This document shows positions 7,008 to 14,099 of a stretch of 47,410 nucleotides of DNA, piece by piece. Numbering within the stretch: the stretch's first letter is position 1; each line of letters opens with the position of its first letter. The translations under genes were made by a program, and so were the position numbers. The notes under the pieces were generated by a model that saw only the letters and a list, made by a program, of their open reading frames with translations, ran no database searches and was not told where the DNA came from. The stretch is from a virus, in the IMG/VR virus record IMGVR_UViG_3300035138_000052, positions 1 to 47,410 of that record. The stretch is one strand, 5' to 3'.

Positions 7008-7643
7008 TTATACCACTTCCCATTGTCCATAGCTGTTACCATTTTTATCAGGTCTGTCTTCACCTAAGCCTACTGCTTGTCCTGCGGTAGCGAGTAAGTT
7101 AATAACTGATTCGGCAGAAATTACATCAGCATTATATCTTATTTGTATCTTTGATTTCCAGTCTTTAAAAACAGCCCTGATACCTATGTCTGGTGTTCCT
7201 GTGCCCGGACCTTTACCGCCTATTCTTCGCCAGAACTTATCCATTTCAGGCTTACCTTCAATGTGGATAAACTCACCAATAACAAAAAATCGACCTTTGA
7301 GTTCGGTCATTTTCAGATTATCGTATTGTCTCGCAGCGAATACCATAGCTTTTTTCAGGCCGCTGGCGGGATAACCAAATCGAGTTTTTGCTGAGATTTT
7401 CTTGGGAGCTGTGGTTTCTATGTTGTTCTTATCAATATAATAAAGAGAATCCCTGAACTCAACCTCATAATCTCTCGGCCCTTTTTTCTTTTTAGGTTTG
7501 TTTTGGTCTCTTTCTTCAAATTCCTGCTGAAGTTTCTTGCCTAATCTGTGGACATTCAAGGGTGTGATTCCTTTAATCTTCACTTCAAGCATTCTGAAAT
7601 CCGGCTTCTTAATGATAATCGGTTCTTCTTTTTTCTTTGCCAT
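7008..7643 (-). CDS. Conserved phage protein, possible RAMP/Cas7-like fold
   Basis: 211 residues (a start one codon earlier at 7646 is equally possible; AGGAG lies 4 or 7 bases away). After a lysine-rich lead come KIKGITPLNVHRL, a YPASGLKKAMVFAAR helix, and a C-terminal AGQAVGLGEDRPDKNG...YGQWEV block. This order belongs to a phage family I know only as hypothetical; the P-x-SGLKKAM element and the glycine-rich ending resemble the G-S-SLKG and GxGxG parts of RAMP proteins such as Cas7. That resemblance is unverified. Its transcript leader is the GTTNN pentamer array at 7653-8064. Next to replication and recombination genes, a single-strand nucleic-acid-binding role is plausible. Confidence 0.68.
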   Translation of the reverse strand: MAKKKEEPIIIKKPDFRMLEVKIKGITPLNVHRLGKKLQQEFEERDQNKPKKKKGPRDYEVEFRDSLYYIDKNNIETTAPKKISAKTRFGYPASGLKKAMVFAARQYDNLKMTELKGRFFVIGEFIHIEGKPEMDKFWRRIGGKGPGTGTPDIGIRAVFKDWKSKIQIRYNADVISAESVINLLATAGQAVGLGEDRPDKNGNSYGQWEVV

Positions 7644-7652
7644 CATCTTTCT

Positions 7653-8064
7653 CCTAATATAACGTAATAGAACTTAACATAATTCAACCTATCTGAACCT
7701 AACATAGCAAAACTGACAAAACGTAACTCAATCCAACTCAGCATATCACACCGTGACGTAACACAACTGACGGAACCCAACAAAACTAAAATCAACAAAA
7801 CAGAAATTATCTCAACGCAACGTAACTCAACTGACTGAACCCAACAGAACTCACCTGAACGCAACATTACGTAACAAAACCGAACTGACATAACAAAACC
7901 GACCGGAACGTAAATTACCGGAACACAACTTAACCAAACAAGACTGACTTAGCATAACGCAAGAAAACCCTACATAACCGAACTGAACATAACTGACTCA
8001 ACACAACTTGACTTAACCTGCCAAAATCCAACTTAACGTAATAGAACCGGACGTAACAAAACTG
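7653..8064 (-). repeat. Degenerate pentanucleotide array, (GTTNN) about 80 copies
   Basis: Read on the minus strand this 0.41 kb is an almost uninterrupted run of five-base units with GTT fixed and two variable bases, for example GTTAA GTTGT GTTGA. About seven four-base GTCA units, each followed by a fresh GTT, break the phase. No unit is copied in blocks, so it is not a slippage tandem repeat of one sequence. The strand is G/T-rich and cannot fold on itself. It lies between two genes of the leftward operon and ends at the SD of the gene at 7643. Short open frames within it are by-products of the repeat and are not annotated. Confidence 0.93.
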
Positions 8065-8068
8065 AACT

Positions 8069-8506
8069 TTATAGTTTATCTATTGCTTCAAATATTGCTG
8101 CCAGCTCATTTAACTGTCTGTACTTATCTCTGAAAGCTTTCAAATCTGCCTTAGCCTGTTCTAATAGTTCTTCCCGAAGCTCATCGTCTGACAGGACTGA
8201 TTCAATAGTTCGATATTGTCTATCGTTAGTTGTAACAAATGCTCTTGTAGTATAGGTTTTTTTGTTCTCCTCATATACTACAGTAACCATACGAAGTAAA
8301 TATCTTGCTTCGAGAAGTCTGCATTTTTTAGCTGCTTCTGTATCGTTCCAGGTAAAGCAATTATGAATAGGACTTGATTTCTTCTTGGCAGCTTTTACAA
8401 TCTGTGCAGGCGTAATACTATCACCACGCAACTTGATTAGACGATTAATCTCTGCGCCCGCCACTTTAACTGGTACACCTATTCCTCTTTTGGCTTTATA
8501 TCTCAT
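8069..8506 (-). CDS. Conserved phage hypothetical protein
   Basis: 145 residues. The pattern IKLRGDSITPAQIVKAAKKKSSPIH followed by FTWNDTEAAKKCRLLEARYLLRMV matches a widespread phage family (LTPxxVVxxA, SPLHxxFEWDD, AAxxYRxxQAR); no function is known to me. The C-terminal third is a coiled coil. It is the gene just upstream of the pentamer array. Confidence 0.75.
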   Translation of the reverse strand: MRYKAKRGIGVPVKVAGAEINRLIKLRGDSITPAQIVKAAKKKSSPIHNCFTWNDTEAAKKCRLLEARYLLRMVTVVYEENKKTYTTRAFVTTNDRQYRTIESVLSDDELREELLEQAKADLKAFRDKYRQLNELAAIFEAIDKL

Positions 8507-8544
8507 CTTGTAATCCTATTTTGTAATTAGCTCAATTTTCAATA

Positions 8545-8574
8545 AAGGGCCTTGCTTGCTTGGACAAGGCCCTT
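8545..8574 (-). terminator. Hairpin terminator downstream of tRNA-Met
   Basis: A perfect 10-bp stem (AAGGGCCTTG / CAAGGCCCTT) with a 10-base loop; on the minus strand it is followed by TTTATTG. It follows the tRNA at 8611-8682 in the direction of transcription, so it probably ends or trims that transcript. Confidence 0.65.
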
Positions 8575-8610
8575 CAGGCTGTTAGTACTACCTGCCTACA
8601 CAGCAGGTAA

Positions 8611-8682
8611 TAGCGGGAGTGGGAGTCGAACCCACGCTATCTACGTTATGAGCGTAGCAACCTACCATTAGTTTATCCCGCA
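8611..8682 (-). tRNA. tRNA with CAU anticodon
   Basis: Full cloverleaf: acceptor 2-7 GCGGGA pairs with TCCCGC, D stem AACT/GGTT with GG in the loop, anticodon stem CTACG/CGTAG with loop CTCATAA, T arm GTGGG-TTCGACT-CCCAC. Bases 1 and 72 are both T, so the top pair is a mismatch, the same as in the other CAU tRNA at 21532. CAU can mean elongator Met or a lysidine-modified Ile. No encoded CCA. A 7-bp hairpin (TCAGGGC/GCCCTGA, 8687-8705) sits just 5' of it and the terminator at 8545 just 3'. Confidence 0.88.
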
Positions 8683-8783
8683 GTAATCAGGGCCTCTTGC
8701 CCTGACACATACTACATATCAAAGAGCCGGGGTGGGAGAGTTGGAGGAAAGAGAGAGAGGCCCCGGCCCTTATTATTAACTTG

Positions 8784-9419
8784 TTAATTATAGACCACAC
8801 ATAGCCAGTTTTCCATAAGACTGGCTAATATCCATGTTGGAACACCATCTGGATAAGCCTCAAGAAGTAAGGCATAGTCTAACAAATCCACTATACCATC
8901 CTCGTTCAGGTCCCAGATTTCTCTGCAGCCGAGGGACCTTCCGGGGAACAATAAGCGAGCTTGCCCGCCGAAGGTGTAGTTGTTTTCTTCGTTGCAATAA
9001 ACTTCTTTGCAAGCACGCTGCTTTGCCGTAAAGTAGCTGAAGAACACATGGTGCAGAATTTCCCGGCTATCTATAAGCTGGACATTGTAGCCGTAATCTT
9101 CTGTTATATCTACATAGATAAACCAAAACGACAAATAATCTTCTTGGTATCGCCACTGGCAAGGGCCTGTTCTTGTGAGCCTGAACACATAATTATTCGG
9201 AGGGTCTGCAAGTCGGCTATTCCATATATAAGGGTTTTTGTGGATGTTTGTGAAAATTACAAATAGTTCTGATGGACCTAAACAAGGGTCCCCATAGCCT
9301 TCCCATAACCAATTACAGCACATACAAGAGACCTCCCCCTGGTTCGGGTCGCAATCAACAGCCCACACAAAAGAACAGAGGAAAAAAACTATAACAAATT
9401 TTAGAAGAAAATATTTCAT
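8784..9419 (-). CDS. Secreted protein with dockerin-like C-terminal repeat
   Basis: 211 residues. Signal peptide 1-20 (basic MKYFLLK, hydrophobic core, cleavage near VWA-V). A Cys-rich region follows (CMCCNWLW near 33) and then a globular middle. Near the end, IWDLNEDGIVDLLDYALLLEAY matches the calcium-binding dockerin type I loop (DxNxDGxVxxx-D), and the final ASLMENWLCV resembles the A-x-NWL closing often seen in planctomycete secreted proteins. One loop is clear; the second is degenerate. SD GAGGTGCAGA. Likely acts at or outside the host envelope; a phage-borne morphological or lysis-related role is possible. Exported dockerin-like proteins are unusual in phages. Confidence 0.75.
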   Translation of the reverse strand: MKYFLLKFVIVFFLCSFVWAVDCDPNQGEVSCMCCNWLWEGYGDPCLGPSELFVIFTNIHKNPYIWNSRLADPPNNYVFRLTRTGPCQWRYQEDYLSFWFIYVDITEDYGYNVQLIDSREILHHVFFSYFTAKQRACKEVYCNEENNYTFGGQARLLFPGRSLGCREIWDLNEDGIVDLLDYALLLEAYPDGVPTWILASLMENWLCVVYN

Positions 9420-9478
9420 TCTGCACCTCGCTTTCTTTTAACAAAAATGCAATTAGTGCCGTTTTCCTTTCAATTACA

Positions 9479-9505
9479 GTCCTATAATGGGGATTATGTT
9501 TCACT
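9479..9505 (-). repeat. Intergenic hairpin-SD element
   Basis: Minus strand GTGAAACATAAT, CCCC loop, ATTATAGGACT. It follows the stop of the gene at 9501 rather than supplying its last codons. The following gene start is 60 bases further on. Confidence 0.55.
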
Positions 9506-9794
9506 TAATTTTTAATCTTCTACGTAAGTTTAATAGGGTTATTCTTGAAATATAAGGGTCATTCCAGTAAGGATTTTTGTCTACTCTGAAACACCATTCT
9601 TTAGGTCGTTTTTTCCACCCATTACAATAACGTGCTTTATGCGACCAATCTGATTCAGAAACAGCCGCAGAAAGGCTTCTTCCAAGCAATAAACATTCTG
9701 TACCCCCTTGTGGACAATTATCACCTAACCAATAACGCCAATAACGGCAAGTAGCACAGCATTTTTCAACAAATTTTAATTCAGGCTTAGCCAT
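9501..9794 (-). CDS. Cys-rich (zinc-binding) hypothetical protein
   Basis: 97 residues from ATG 9794; an alternative start at 9815 adds seven residues. CCATCRYWRY (about 10-14), then CPQGGTEC and C near the middle, give a multi-cysteine metal-binding pattern; the end is basic (LRRRLKIK). Position in the early operon suggests a regulator or inhibitor, unproven. Confidence 0.68.
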   Translation of the reverse strand: MAKPELKFVEKCCATCRYWRYWLGDNCPQGGTECLLLGRSLSAAVSESDWSHKARYCNGWKKRPKEWCFRVDKNPYWNDPYISRITLLNLRRRLKIK

Positions 9795-9808
9795 GTTCTT
9801 ATCATAAC

Positions 9809-9834
9809 GTCCCATAAAAGAAATTATGTTTCAT
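9809..9834 (-). repeat. Intergenic hairpin-SD element
   Basis: Minus strand AATGAAACATAA, TTTCT loop, TTATGGGACG. This copy has GGGA in place of AGGA. Confidence 0.5.
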
Positions 9835-9857
9835 TCGCCTTCTTTCGCCACTCAGGG

Positions 9858-10187
9858 TCAGGTTTCATCCAAGTGCCTGTATATGCTTTGGTATCCATTA
9901 AGTTGTGCCTTAAGGGCTTCGAGATTGCAAATACCAGCTTTGTACCCTGATTCGGCTATCTCCAGCTCCTCTCTGTCAGCGGCGCATATTTTCTTGGCTA
10001 TTTTTTCAATCAAAGTAGCAGGGAATTTACCTTCTTCTTTTAAGGTTACAATGGCAATGCCAAGTTTCATATCATAGTTCTTTATAGCCTTCGCCCTTGC
10101 AATGCCTTTATCCTCTATCTCTCGACGGCACTTGCCGATTTCCCTGATTATACCTTCTATATGTTGAGCAATTTTAACTGGTTCCAT
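9858..10187 (-). CDS. Helical phage protein (recombination-associated family)
   Basis: 109 residues, almost entirely helical: a long coiled coil (about 5-45) and a second (65-105) ending CNLEALKAQLNGYQSIYRHLDE. Small helical proteins with this ending are frequent beside phage single-strand annealing or SSB-like genes. The start overlaps the upstream stop (TAATG) and so is tied to the OB-fold-like genes above it. Function not established. Confidence 0.72.
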   Translation of the reverse strand: MEPVKIAQHIEGIIREIGKCRREIEDKGIARAKAIKNYDMKLGIAIVTLKEEGKFPATLIEKIAKKICAADREELEIAESGYKAGICNLEALKAQLNGYQSIYRHLDET

Positions 10188-10804
10188 TAATAAGGGTTCC
10201 CATCCTGTTCGACAGGATGCTCGTCTGCGAATTGTTGAAAATCGTTCGGGTTATTGGCAAGTTCAAGCGGTTGAGCTTCCGGTATCATAAATTTATTCCA
10301 GACCTGCCAGCACTGGTCTATAGCAATATTAACATCAAAAGCGCCTTCCGAGTTCTTTACAGCCTCACAATAACCCTTCCAGACGGCTTGTTTTCCAATA
10401 AACAGGCTATCAGGGCTTACCTGGCGGGCGTTTGTGGCTTGGCGGGCATTTTGAGGCCCCTGAGGGGGGAGTTGAGAAACAGGATGAGCTATTTGGGGCG
10501 GAGAAATTTGTGCAGGGAAAGTGGTAGAATGCTCTATTTGAAAGCCCTCAAAATAGACTTTGTACTTTTGAGTATTAGCATCGTATCTCACCGCCCACGA
10601 TGCGGGCTGGTGCAGACAGGAATCGCCTACTAAAGGTGATTTTTCGCTACTGGCAAAGAGTACATTCTGAGATTCACCGTAGGTATCTGTGATACTACCC
10701 AGTCCATACGGACCATAATCGCCGGATTTTATATCGAGCTTGGTTGCCGTGCCTATCATTTTTGTAAATTTACCTGGATTTGCCCTTGCTGTCTGAAAAT
10801 TCAT
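10187..10804 (-). CDS. Possible OB-fold / single-strand-binding-like protein
   Basis: 205 residues from ATG 10804, with GGAAGGG five bases upstream; GTG 10810 overlaps the previous stop and is less likely. The first 95 residues are beta-rich (MIGTATKLDIKSGDYGPYGLGSITDTYGESQNVLF), with the spacing expected of an OB fold. A Pro/Gln linker follows (about 98-130), then a helical C-terminus. It is adjacent to another OB-like protein, so single-strand DNA binding is a reasonable guess, not shown. Confidence 0.6.
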   Translation of the reverse strand: MNFQTARANPGKFTKMIGTATKLDIKSGDYGPYGLGSITDTYGESQNVLFASSEKSPLVGDSCLHQPASWAVRYDANTQKYKVYFEGFQIEHSTTFPAQISPPQIAHPVSQLPPQGPQNARQATNARQVSPDSLFIGKQAVWKGYCEAVKNSEGAFDVNIAIDQCWQVWNKFMIPEAQPLELANNPNDFQQFADEHPVEQDGNPY

Positions 10805-10806
10805 AA

Positions 10807-11307
10807 TCACCCTTCCATAATTCTGTCAACAGTTCCTATTAAATACTGACTTTCAGCAAAATTCACAATTTCTTCTTCCGTTGTCCATTTACCCGATTGT
10901 ATATATGCAGCGACCAACCAGCACATAATTTTGCCCCTGACTACCTGCGGTGGCTCCATTCCGGCCTGCCACATTTTAAAAGGCGACAAGTCAGGTTCGG
11001 CAGGACCTTTTTCGTATTCAAACTGTTCGATAACCAGTTTTTTTCTGTCTTTGGCTAAATACTCGGCTTCCTGAATGGTCACTATGCAGTTGATAAGCTT
11101 GTCGCATTTTACATAAGGACGATACTTTTCGTTCTTGCCCAACTTTACGTCGGCTGGCATCTCGCCGGTTTCGTCCATTACAATTATTTGTTGCCACCAG
11201 ACATCATTAACCTGCCAATGTTTCTTTCGAGTTTTAACAAAAAGGGTTAACCCTCCGATTCTCTGACCGATTTTAGATTTTTCAGTTAGGTCTTTTATCG
11301 TTATCAT
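10807..11307 (-). CDS. OB-fold-like DNA-binding protein
   Basis: 166 residues. Residues about 1-95 (ITIKDLTEKSKIGQRIGGL, then WWQQIIVMDETGEMPADV and INCIVTIQEAEYLAKD) show the five-strand pattern and the VxDxTG element of OB-fold nucleic-acid-binding domains such as those of RPA and tRNA-binding proteins. The C-terminal 70 residues are helical. SD AGGA lies nine bases before the ATG. The probable replication/recombination role fits its neighbours. Confidence 0.62.
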   Translation of the reverse strand: MITIKDLTEKSKIGQRIGGLTLFVKTRKKHWQVNDVWWQQIIVMDETGEMPADVKLGKNEKYRPYVKCDKLINCIVTIQEAEYLAKDRKKLVIEQFEYEKGPAEPDLSPFKMWQAGMEPPQVVRGKIMCWLVAAYIQSGKWTTEEEIVNFAESQYLIGTVDRIMEG

Positions 11308-11458
11308 GTAGATATTTCCTTAGCTTCTGCCCTTTGGCCGGGTACATTGCATCCTGCTCATCTATGTATTGCTCAATATATTGCTCGATTTCTACCTTGC
11401 TCCATGAAGGATGGAACATGCGAAAATAATTATACCGCCTTTGTCGCTCAGGGGTCAT
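11282..11458 (-). CDS. Small hypothetical protein
   Basis: 58 residues, basic N-terminus (TPERQRRYNYFRMF) then an acidic helix (VEIEQYIEQYIDEQD). Start and upstream stop overlap (ATGA at 11455-11458), and the end runs 26 bases into the next gene, which supplies coupling evidence. No family recognised. Confidence 0.68.
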   Translation of the reverse strand: MTPERQRRYNYFRMFHPSWSKVEIEQYIEQYIDEQDAMYPAKGQKLRKYLHDNDKRPN

Positions 11459-11661
11459 AGCTCTAATTCCTTGACGATTTTAGGCTCAAAGCTTTTGCTG
11501 ATAGCTTTTTTAAGCCTTTCTTCACACTGATTAGCACTATGGATGCTGCAACAATTTCTGACAATTGACTCTACTTTGAAAATCCACCATCCTGTAATTT
11601 TATAGGCAAACCAGCTATAATGGTCGCCTTGCCACTCTTTCTTAATCACATACTTAGCCAT
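11455..11661 (-). CDS. Small hypothetical protein
   Basis: 68 residues, Trp-rich in the middle (GDHYSWFAYKITGWWIFKVE) followed by CCSIHSANQC and a helical end. Overlaps the upstream gene by 8 bases. Unassigned. Confidence 0.68.
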   Translation of the reverse strand: MAKYVIKKEWQGDHYSWFAYKITGWWIFKVESIVRNCCSIHSANQCEERLKKAISKSFEPKIVKELEL

Positions 11662-11947
11662 TTTCCTCCCAATCTCTTATTAAATCAAGGATTTCCTCGG
11701 CATCGATTTTAGCGGCTTCTTCCTTTATCCCATCTAGATACCATGCATCCCGACAGCCTGAGCCGCAGAACGGGATTCCGAGAACTTTTACCATACATTT
11801 TTTACAGCCTACATGACCGCATTGACCGCACTTGAGGGTATCGGCCTCAAATACGGTCTTGCCGCAATCGCAGTTAAACTCATGTCTTTGGGGTTCGGGC
11901 ATTCCGTCTCTCATAATATCAGCGTATTTATCACCTATTCCGTGCAT
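11654..11947 (-). CDS. Zinc-finger protein, RING/FYVE-like Cys spacing
   Basis: 97 residues. Cys pairs at FNCDCG (about 25-27), CGQCGHVGCKKC (about 40-51) and CGSGC (about 61-65) make a two-site zinc module like a treble clef or RING. The C-terminal third is acidic and helical. Its ATG immediately follows the stop of the 43-codon leader ORF (TAAATG), with AGGAAAACATAA upstream. Confidence 0.72.
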   Translation of the reverse strand: MHGIGDKYADIMRDGMPEPQRHEFNCDCGKTVFEADTLKCGQCGHVGCKKCMVKVLGIPFCGSGCRDAWYLDGIKEEAAKIDAEEILDLIRDWEENG

Positions 11948-12079
11948 TTATGTTTTCCTATAAAAAGCAAGACGCAGCAGCGGCGACGAACCGTTTTCGT
12001 TTACAAAGTGACTAACAATTCTAACATTAATTGATATACTGCGTCTTGCCCTGTTTAACAGGGTCTCCTTTCCCCACAT
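11948..12079 (-). CDS. Short leader ORF overlapping a long hairpin
   Basis: 43 residues, basic (NRARRSISINVR), from ATG 12079 with GGAGG four bases upstream. The stop abuts the next start (TAAATG). The codons cover the inverted repeat at 11967/12039, so translation would melt that hairpin, as in attenuation leaders. It may be a regulatory leader rather than a functional protein. Confidence 0.4.
   Translation of the reverse strand: MWGKETLLNRARRSISINVRIVSHFVNENGSSPLLRLAFYRKT
11967..12063 (-). promoter_or_regulatory. Leader hairpins, attenuator-like
   Basis: GCAAGACGCAG (11967-11977) is exactly complementary to CTGCGTCTTGC (12039-12049). On the minus strand the second arm is followed by TTTTTAT, as in an intrinsic terminator, and then by the SD of the gene at 11947. 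A second perfect hairpin CCCTG-TTTAA-CAGGG (12049-12063) abuts it. The arrangement suggests control of the operon downstream of the 582-residue gene. The rest of 12080-12221 holds no gene that I can support. Confidence 0.5.
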
Positions 12080-12200
12080 AATGCCTCCATGTCTGAACTT
12101 AATATATACGTTTCAGGCGGGTGATTCAATACACGGTAAGCAGAAGAGATAAAATTATTTGAAAATCTTCCGTCAGTTATAGGGATTGACCACAGTTTAG

Positions 12201-12232
12201 CGGTTGTAGTGATTATAGCGGTTATAACGATA
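12201..12232. promoter_or_regulatory. 9-bp-spaced TATAATCGT-like motif, site 1
   Basis: Minus strand: repeated units of the type TATAACCGC, TATAATCAC, TACAACCGC. Same family of motif as at 14235, 16809, 19319 and 26331. It overlaps the end of the 582-residue gene and lies upstream of the leader at 12079. Confidence 0.5.
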
Positions 12233-13970
12233 ACAATTTCATAAAGGAATCCTTTTCTAAGGTGTCCAGCGAGAAATCGTATTCAAAATCATCCTCTACT
12301 ATCTTTGCACCGAGCAACGCGATTAGCTCGTTAAAGCCCAAAGCATTATTCCACTGCTGATACAGCGCTCTTGTGGCAATATCAGATAATTTGGAATTGC
12401 CGGAAACTCTTGCATTTCCCGCACCGAAGTTCAAAAGAACAAAACACTGTCTTTCTTCTTTAGGAATAAATATGCCTAATACTGTTTGCTTTTGAACAGA
12501 CTCGCATTTTATTTCTGCAAAAAGATTGTTAGGATTCATCATGTAATTTTTTGTGATATCATCGCCTGAACCAATGATAATCTTGTAACCTGAATCTGCA
12601 TCACCACAAAATACATTATTCATTACTAACGTGGGTGATAACAATCCGTATTTTGCATAAAGATACTCAACTGCCCCATTCGGAGCATTTGTAATGTCGC
12701 CAGAAAACATTAATGAATCACCGCTTTGTTTATAGGCTGCGTTCCATCCGACTTTTCCGCCGATATTTACACCGGATAAATCGAGGTCCCGCGCACCCCA
12801 AGAGTTTTCCCAGTAAATACCAACAGCCATTCTTTTGCCATAAAACTTTGTTCCTGTCGGAACGTTTCCGACATACATTTTTTCAGATGTCGGAAGCCCG
12901 TATTCGATATTTTGCGGCAGGAATATTCTTTTGCCGGACAAATCGTATCTTTGTTTCAAATACTCTATTAAAAAATCAAAGTTTTGATTTACTACGGGGC
13001 AGGATTCATTTTCGGCAATCCAGGATTTTCCATTTCTGATACGATATACAAAAGCTTCCTGGCCCAGTTTTCTTGCATGACACGCCGACAAAGCTTTAAA
13101 TATTGCATAAGGAGTAGCGTTATCCAGCCATTTAATGCAACTATCGGTCAATAATACACTTGTGGCCCTGTTTAATGGGTTCTCTGCTAACGGCTTATGG
13201 TGAGATTTAGACAGCTTGCCGATTTTGTTTATTGTCTTCGGGCATTTGTTTTTGAAAGCTAAAAACAACGGCTTGAAACGGTTGAATATCGCCGCCAACT
13301 TAATCAAACCAAATTTATTGAACTGGACAGATGGATTATAATTTGAATCTTTTACTGCTTTTATCGCATCCTCGCTTTTAATAAGCAGAGATTCGCCAGT
13401 TGCCCTGTAGATGACATATCTGAAAAATTCCATCGTATTGGCAGGCAAAACCCCATACAGGTCTGCTATTTTAACAATAGCCTCTTTATTTCTAATCTCT
13501 TCCTTTCCTGTAAAGCTATACCCTAATTCTTCAACCAATACCGAAAGAATATCATTAATTGTTTCTTCTTTGAGGGCTATGCCGGATTTGAGCATATGCA
13601 AACATTTTTCAACCAGCCCTTTTTTGGTGTAAGCTTTAATGACCTTGTAAGTTAATTTGACATCCGGCAAATCCAAAATTTCGTTCGGTATATACATTTC
13701 AACCTGAAAATTACTTCCGTAGGTTGAAATGTAATGTACGATTTGATGACAGAACAATTCAAATCGGGTACTGTTTTTTATCTTTGACCACGATTTATGA
13801 AAAGTCTTATTAAGGTCGTTGCCGTTTAGCTTTTCTTCGTGATAATACTTGATAATCCTGTCTTTTGCCCAGAGAGCGCCCGGCTCGATAATATATCCCT
13901 GTTCCGAAACAAAAGGCTTCTGAGAAGATTTTTTTGACAATACTGCATTAAATAATTTCAGGGTTAGCAT
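12222..13970 (-). CDS. Large protein with TerD-like C-terminal domain
   Basis: 582 residues, the largest early protein. The N-terminal 350 residues are mostly helical, including NTMEFFRYVIYRATGESLLIK and FKALSACHARKLGQEAFVYRI. Residues about 385-470 (GIYWENSWGARDLDLSGVNIGGKVGWNAAY ... SLMFSGDITNAPNGAVEYLY) follow the TerD fold signature in which W-x6-DLDLS, an HSGD-type loop and a GAxE element build calcium sites; the closest known architecture is the MXAN_6230/SCO0854 group. TerD proteins belong to stress and phage-response islands in bacteria, so a phage copy may be a counter-defence or host-derived factor. SD AGGAG. Domain call from motif memory only. Confidence 0.62.
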   Translation of the reverse strand: MLTLKLFNAVLSKKSSQKPFVSEQGYIIEPGALWAKDRIIKYYHEEKLNGNDLNKTFHKSWSKIKNSTRFELFCHQIVHYISTYGSNFQVEMYIPNEILDLPDVKLTYKVIKAYTKKGLVEKCLHMLKSGIALKEETINDILSVLVEELGYSFTGKEEIRNKEAIVKIADLYGVLPANTMEFFRYVIYRATGESLLIKSEDAIKAVKDSNYNPSVQFNKFGLIKLAAIFNRFKPLFLAFKNKCPKTINKIGKLSKSHHKPLAENPLNRATSVLLTDSCIKWLDNATPYAIFKALSACHARKLGQEAFVYRIRNGKSWIAENESCPVVNQNFDFLIEYLKQRYDLSGKRIFLPQNIEYGLPTSEKMYVGNVPTGTKFYGKRMAVGIYWENSWGARDLDLSGVNIGGKVGWNAAYKQSGDSLMFSGDITNAPNGAVEYLYAKYGLLSPTLVMNNVFCGDADSGYKIIIGSGDDITKNYMMNPNNLFAEIKCESVQKQTVLGIFIPKEERQCFVLLNFGAGNARVSGNSKLSDIATRALYQQWNNALGFNELIALLGAKIVEDDFEYDFSLDTLEKDSFMKLLSL

Positions 13971-13988
13971 ACATTTCTCCTAAATAAA

Positions 13989-14099
13989 GAAGCCAGGCAG
14001 GACTCGAATCTGCGACCTCCTGTTCCTATTTAATAGGAACTTTATTTGCCAGAGGCGAAAAGTAGATTACAGGCGCTCTGCCAACTGAGCTACTGACTT
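13989..14099 (-). tRNA. tRNA with a 45-nt anticodon loop (intron-bearing or disrupted)
   Basis: Acceptor AAGTCAG/CTGGCTT (7 bp, one wobble), D arm GCTC-AGTTGGCA-GAGC and variable AGGTC are normal; T arm GCAGA-TTCGAGT-CCTGC has an A-C mismatch at the loop. The anticodon stem CCTGT/ACAGG encloses 45 bases instead of 7, including a hairpin TTCCTAT-TAA-ATAGGAA. No choice of 7 bases from its ends gives a T33, so the anticodon cannot be read. A related block (GGCAAA ... GTTCCTATTAAA, minus strand) recurs 60 bases upstream at about 14130-14155. It may be an intron-containing tRNA, a decoy, or an insertion-inactivated gene. Confidence 0.7.

Noticed and set aside
7643-7891. Open frame of 82 codons inside the pentamer array
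   Set aside because: It is made entirely of GTTNN units, has no SD and an odd Val/Leu/Ser/Cys composition; the array is open by repeat structure.
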